This document shows positions 61,422 to 64,000 of a stretch of 64,000 bases of DNA, piece after piece (the first letter of the stretch is position 1; each line of letters begins with the position of its first letter). This stretch comes from Sinorhizobium sp. RAC02. GTDB taxonomy: Bacteria > Pseudomonadota > Alphaproteobacteria > Rhizobiales > Rhizobiaceae. The position numbers and the translations under genes were made by a program. The notes below the pieces were generated by a model, which ran no database searches, was not told where the DNA came from, and saw nothing but the letters and a program-made list of their open reading frames with translations. The DNA lies in contig NZ_CP016452.1 in assembly GCF_001713395.1 (NCBI RefSeq), forward strand, positions 1,426,001 through 1,490,000, written 5' to 3'.

Positions 61422-62864
61422 ATGCGGAACCTGCTCTTCATCAATGGAAAATGGTTGGAGCCTGTAGAGCCCGGCCGCATCCCGGTCTTCGATCCCTATC
61501 GCGGCACCGCCTACCATGAGGTCTCGGCCGGTGGGCCGGCGGACGTAGACAAGGCTGTGGCGGCGGCGAAGGCTGCCTTTCCGGCCTGGCGCGACGCCGG
61601 TGGCCGTGAGCGTGCCCGCTACCTCGCCGCCATCGCTGAAAAGCTTCAAGATCGCGCTGAAGAACTGGCCCGCCTCTCTTCGCGCAACAACGGCAAGCCG
61701 CTCGGTGAGGCACGCATCGACATGGCCGATGCTGCGGCCTCGTTTGCCTACTATGCCGAACAAGCCATCGCCTTGCAGGATCGGCAGGATGCGGATGTCA
61801 CCTTGCCTGACGATGGGTTTCACGCCCGGCTGCGGCAGGAGCCGGCAGGCGTCGCGAGCCTCATCGTGCCATGGAATTTTCCGCTGGTGACGACGTCCTG
61901 GAAGGTCGCTCCCGCACTTGCCGCTGGCTGCACGGTGGTGCTGAAACCGTCGGAAATCACGCCCGTCGTGGAACTGGAACTGGGTGCTATCGTCGAAGAA
62001 ATCGGCCTGCCGCCCGGTGTGCTGAACATCATTACCGGCACCGGCGAGCGTGTCGGCGCGCCGATGACGACGCATCCGGATGTCGCAAAAATTTCTTTCA
62101 CCGGCTCGAACGCTGTCGGCGCACGCGTCATGGCGGCAGGCGCCCCGGGCGTGAAATCGGTGAGCCTTGAACTTGGTGGCAAGTCGCCCATCGTCGTTTT
62201 CGCCAGTGCGGATTTCGACGAGGCGGTGGAATGCGTGCTCGGCGGTATCTTCTTCAATGCCGGCCAGATGTGCTCCGCGACCTCTCGCCTTCTGGTGGAA
62301 AAATCAATTGCGCCAAAGCTAATGGACGCCATAATCGCTGGAAGCCAGGCGTTGAAGCCCGGAGATCCCTTGGATGAGGGCACTGAAATCGGCCCGGTCA
62401 CCATGAAGGCGCAGCATGACAAGGTGCTGGCCTGTATCGAGCGTGGCAAAGCCGAGGGCTTGAACCTACTCGCCGGCGGCGGCAAGCCTGCCGGTCTGGA
62501 CGGCTGGTTCATCGAACCGACAATCTTCGGCGATGTGCCCACAACGAGCGCTCTGTGGCGCGAGGAGATTTTCGGGCCGGTGCTCTGCATTCGCACCTTC
62601 GAAACGGAGGAAGAGGCTGTCGCGCTCGCCAACGACTGCGATTTCGGCCTCGTCGCTACCGTGGTGAGTGGTGACGACGCGCAGGCGAACCGTGTGGCCA
62701 ATGCCATCGAGGCCGGCCATGTCTGGATCAACAGCCCGCAGGCGATTTTCGTTCAGACGTCCTGGGGCGGCTTCAAGGCGAGCGGCATTGGGCGCGAACT
62801 CGGGCCGTGGGGCCTGTCGTCCTACCTTGAGGTGAAGCACGTCACGTCACGCTTGAAACGATAA
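61422..62864 (+). CDS. Aldehyde dehydrogenase, likely 4-guanidinobutyraldehyde dehydrogenase (KauB-like)
   Basis: NAD(P)-dependent enzyme of 480 residues. PWNFPLVTTSWKVAPALAAG, the Rossmann FTGSNAVGARV, catalytic Glu in SLELGGKSPIVV and Cys in FFNAGQMCSATSRL, and the ending SWGGFKASGIGRELG are of the betaine/aminobutyraldehyde type. It oxidises the aldehyde made by the decarboxylase to 4-guanidinobutanoate for GbuA. Seven bases separate it from the gene before. No arginine aminotransferase (AruH) gene is in the window. Confidence 0.85.
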   Translation: MRNLLFINGKWLEPVEPGRIPVFDPYRGTAYHEVSAGGPADVDKAVAAAKAAFPAWRDAGGRERARYLAAIAEKLQDRAEELARLSSRNNGKPLGEARIDMADAAASFAYYAEQAIALQDRQDADVTLPDDGFHARLRQEPAGVASLIVPWNFPLVTTSWKVAPALAAGCTVVLKPSEITPVVELELGAIVEEIGLPPGVLNIITGTGERVGAPMTTHPDVAKISFTGSNAVGARVMAAGAPGVKSVSLELGGKSPIVVFASADFDEAVECVLGGIFFNAGQMCSATSRLLVEKSIAPKLMDAIIAGSQALKPGDPLDEGTEIGPVTMKAQHDKVLACIERGKAEGLNLLAGGGKPAGLDGWFIEPTIFGDVPTTSALWREEIFGPVLCIRTFETEEEAVALANDCDFGLVATVVSGDDAQANRVANAIEAGHVWINSPQAIFVQTSWGGFKASGIGRELGPWGLSSYLEVKHVTSRLKR

Positions 62865-62886
62865 CCCAAACGACGGACCGGGGGGC

Positions 62887-64000
62887 ATGTCGAAAAAGAA
62901 GAAAGAGCGGAAGAACGAAAAGAAGCGCGACAAGCGCAAGAAGCACTCGAAGAAAAATGAGGGGTACATCATGGAAACCATTCGCAACGTGGCCGACCTG
63001 CGCGTCGTCATGCACCGCAACGAGCGCCCGATCTATTTCATCTCCGCGACGAATTTCAACCTGATCGGCATCGACGAATGGGTACGGAATTTCAAGTTCG
63101 TCAGCTATATCGACTGCTTCGACGGCCGGCACCCGAACGTCTTCGTCCCCTCCGAAATCCCCCATGCCGAATTCGAGAGCATCGAGGACATCAACAATTA
63201 CCTGCTGCAGCACAAGGAAGTGATCGACTACATCACCAAGCGCGGCGGTCGTGCGGTCGCAACCTTCCTGATGTTCGACGAGCAGACCGAGGAAATCTGC
63301 GAGGAGCTCGGCATCGAGATCTGGTTCCCCAAGGCAAAGCTGCGCCAGCGCTGCGACAACAAGATGGAGACCGTGCGCATCGGCAACAAGGCCGATGTGC
63401 CCTCCGTGCCAAACACATTGGCGCCGGCCCGCACCTATGAGGAACTGCTGTCCTCGGCGAAAAAGGCCGGCATCGGCAAGGACCTCGTGGTGCAGACCGC
63501 CTTCGGCGACAGCGGCCACACGACGTTCTTCATCGCCAGCGAAGAGGACTACAATCGTCACGCCGCGGAGATTTCCGCGGAGTGCGAAGTCAAGATCATG
63601 AAGCGCATCAAGTGCCGCGGCGCGACGATGGAGGCCTGCACGACCGGCTCCGGCACGCTCGTCGGCCCGCTTCTGACGGAAGTCGTCGGCCAGCCGGCGC
63701 TGACGCCCTACAAGGGCGGCTGGTGCGGCAACGAGATCTTTCCGGGCGCGTTTTCAGAAAAGATCCGTGCCAAGGCGCGCGACATGGCGTACCGCTTCGG
63801 CAACCAGCTGCGCGAAGAGGGCTATCGCGGCTATTTCGACCTCGACTTCCTGATCGACGTCGAGGACAACGAGGTCTATCTCGGCGAATTGAACCCGCGC
63901 ATCTGCGGCGCCAGTTCGATGACCAACCACGCCGCCTTCGCCTATGCCGATGCGCCGCTCTTCCTGTTCCACCTGATGGAATTCTCCGGCATCGAATACA
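62887..64000 (+). CDS. ATP-grasp domain protein, biotin-carboxylase-like (3' end outside the window)
   Basis: Open to the window edge, 371 codons seen. From ATG 62887 the first 28 residues are extremely basic (13 Lys in the first 23 residues after Met); a second ATG at 62971 with GAGGGG before it would remove them. The body has RVVMHRNERPIYFISATNFN, WFPKAKLRQRCDNKMETVRI, an ATP loop DLVVQTAFGDSGHTTFFI, and the metal site YFDLDFLIDVED followed by LGELNPRICGASSMTNH. It is a carboxylate ligase or carboxylase of unknown substrate, 22 bases after the aldehyde dehydrogenase and probably in the same operon. Confidence 0.8.
   Translation, partial: MSKKKKERKNEKKRDKRKKHSKKNEGYIMETIRNVADLRVVMHRNERPIYFISATNFNLIGIDEWVRNFKFVSYIDCFDGRHPNVFVPSEIPHAEFESIEDINNYLLQHKEVIDYITKRGGRAVATFLMFDEQTEEICEELGIEIWFPKAKLRQRCDNKMETVRIGNKADVPSVPNTLAPARTYEELLSSAKKAGIGKDLVVQTAFGDSGHTTFFIASEEDYNRHAAEISAECEVKIMKRIKCRGATMEACTTGSGTLVGPLLTEVVGQPALTPYKGGWCGNEIFPGAFSEKIRAKARDMAYRFGNQLREEGYRGYFDLDFLIDVEDNEVYLGELNPRICGASSMTNHAAFAYADAPLFLFHLMEFSGIEY

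Noticed and set aside
1..64000. CRISPR arrays, prophage, transposase or integrase genes
   Set aside because: No regularly spaced repeats, att-like duplications or recombinase motifs were seen in reading the window.

Overview
The window looks like a chromosomal or chromid segment of a Rhizobiaceae bacterium (Rhizobium/Agrobacterium/Ensifer/Shinella group). The evidence is uniformly high GC, a Pho-regulated phnCDE1E2-DUF1045-phnMN operon, a fused PhaAB-type Mrp antiporter operon, many ABC solute transporters with small regulators, and the AAAAGTG..AGCGG..TTTT type intergenic palindrome common in Rhizobiales. I see no rRNA, tRNA, CRISPR, insertion sequence or phage gene.

Layout. 1-7184: 3' part of a phosphonate (C-P lyase) operon with a three-repeat PHO box, ABC transporter, a 2H-phosphoesterase (DUF1045), phnM and phnN. 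7186-9034 (minus): CPD photolyase and a DUF454 membrane protein. 9135-12927: a tight three-gene set of N-formylglutamate amidohydrolase family, DUF1704/QEGLA metallopeptidase-like protein and a glutathione-synthetase-like ATP-grasp ligase; this looks like an uncharacterised peptide or metabolite pathway. 14148-20180: mrpA(B)CDEFG cation/proton antiporter. 20312-24729: surface polysaccharide genes (glycosyltransferase, flippase, TupA-like ATP-grasp) and a TetR regulator. 24734-24982: hairpin-rich minus-strand RNA or 3' UTR with a strong terminator.

24983-32392: ROK repressor divergent from a CUT1 sugar ABC importer, a SIS sugar-phosphate enzyme, a PfkB kinase and the importer ATPase, with a perfect palindrome between them. 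33150-42534: a second kinase/SIS module that resembles FrlD/FrlB (Amadori compound kinase and deglycase), with an amino-acid-type ABC importer lacking its ATPase, an FAD amine oxidase, an EamA exporter, a GntR/UTRA regulator, two SDRs, a decayed MlrC gene and RidA. Three copies of the palindrome TTGTC-N-GACAA (one with a mismatch) sit before the importer, the SIS gene and gntR, and define a likely regulon.

42710-47365: flavin reductase, LLM monooxygenase and a SsuABC/TauABC-type importer, a probable organosulfur scavenging operon ending in a terminator. 47496-48812: RarA-type AAA ATPase. 48816-54627: a locus matching the composition of E. coli ynbABCD (CDP-alcohol phosphatidyltransferase; hydrolase-methyltransferase fusion; PAP2/dual-specificity phosphatase fusion; CDP-diacylglycerol synthase) plus a PlsC-like acyltransferase and a small membrane protein; together these could make a dedicated, unknown phospholipid. 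54628-64000: guanidino/arginine catabolism: nitrilase-family amidase and Lrp regulator (minus), then APC permease, tandem Usp, guanidinobutyrase, 2-ketoarginine decarboxylase, aldehyde dehydrogenase and a truncated ATP-grasp protein. Identifications come from reading motifs and recalling families; no database search was run.
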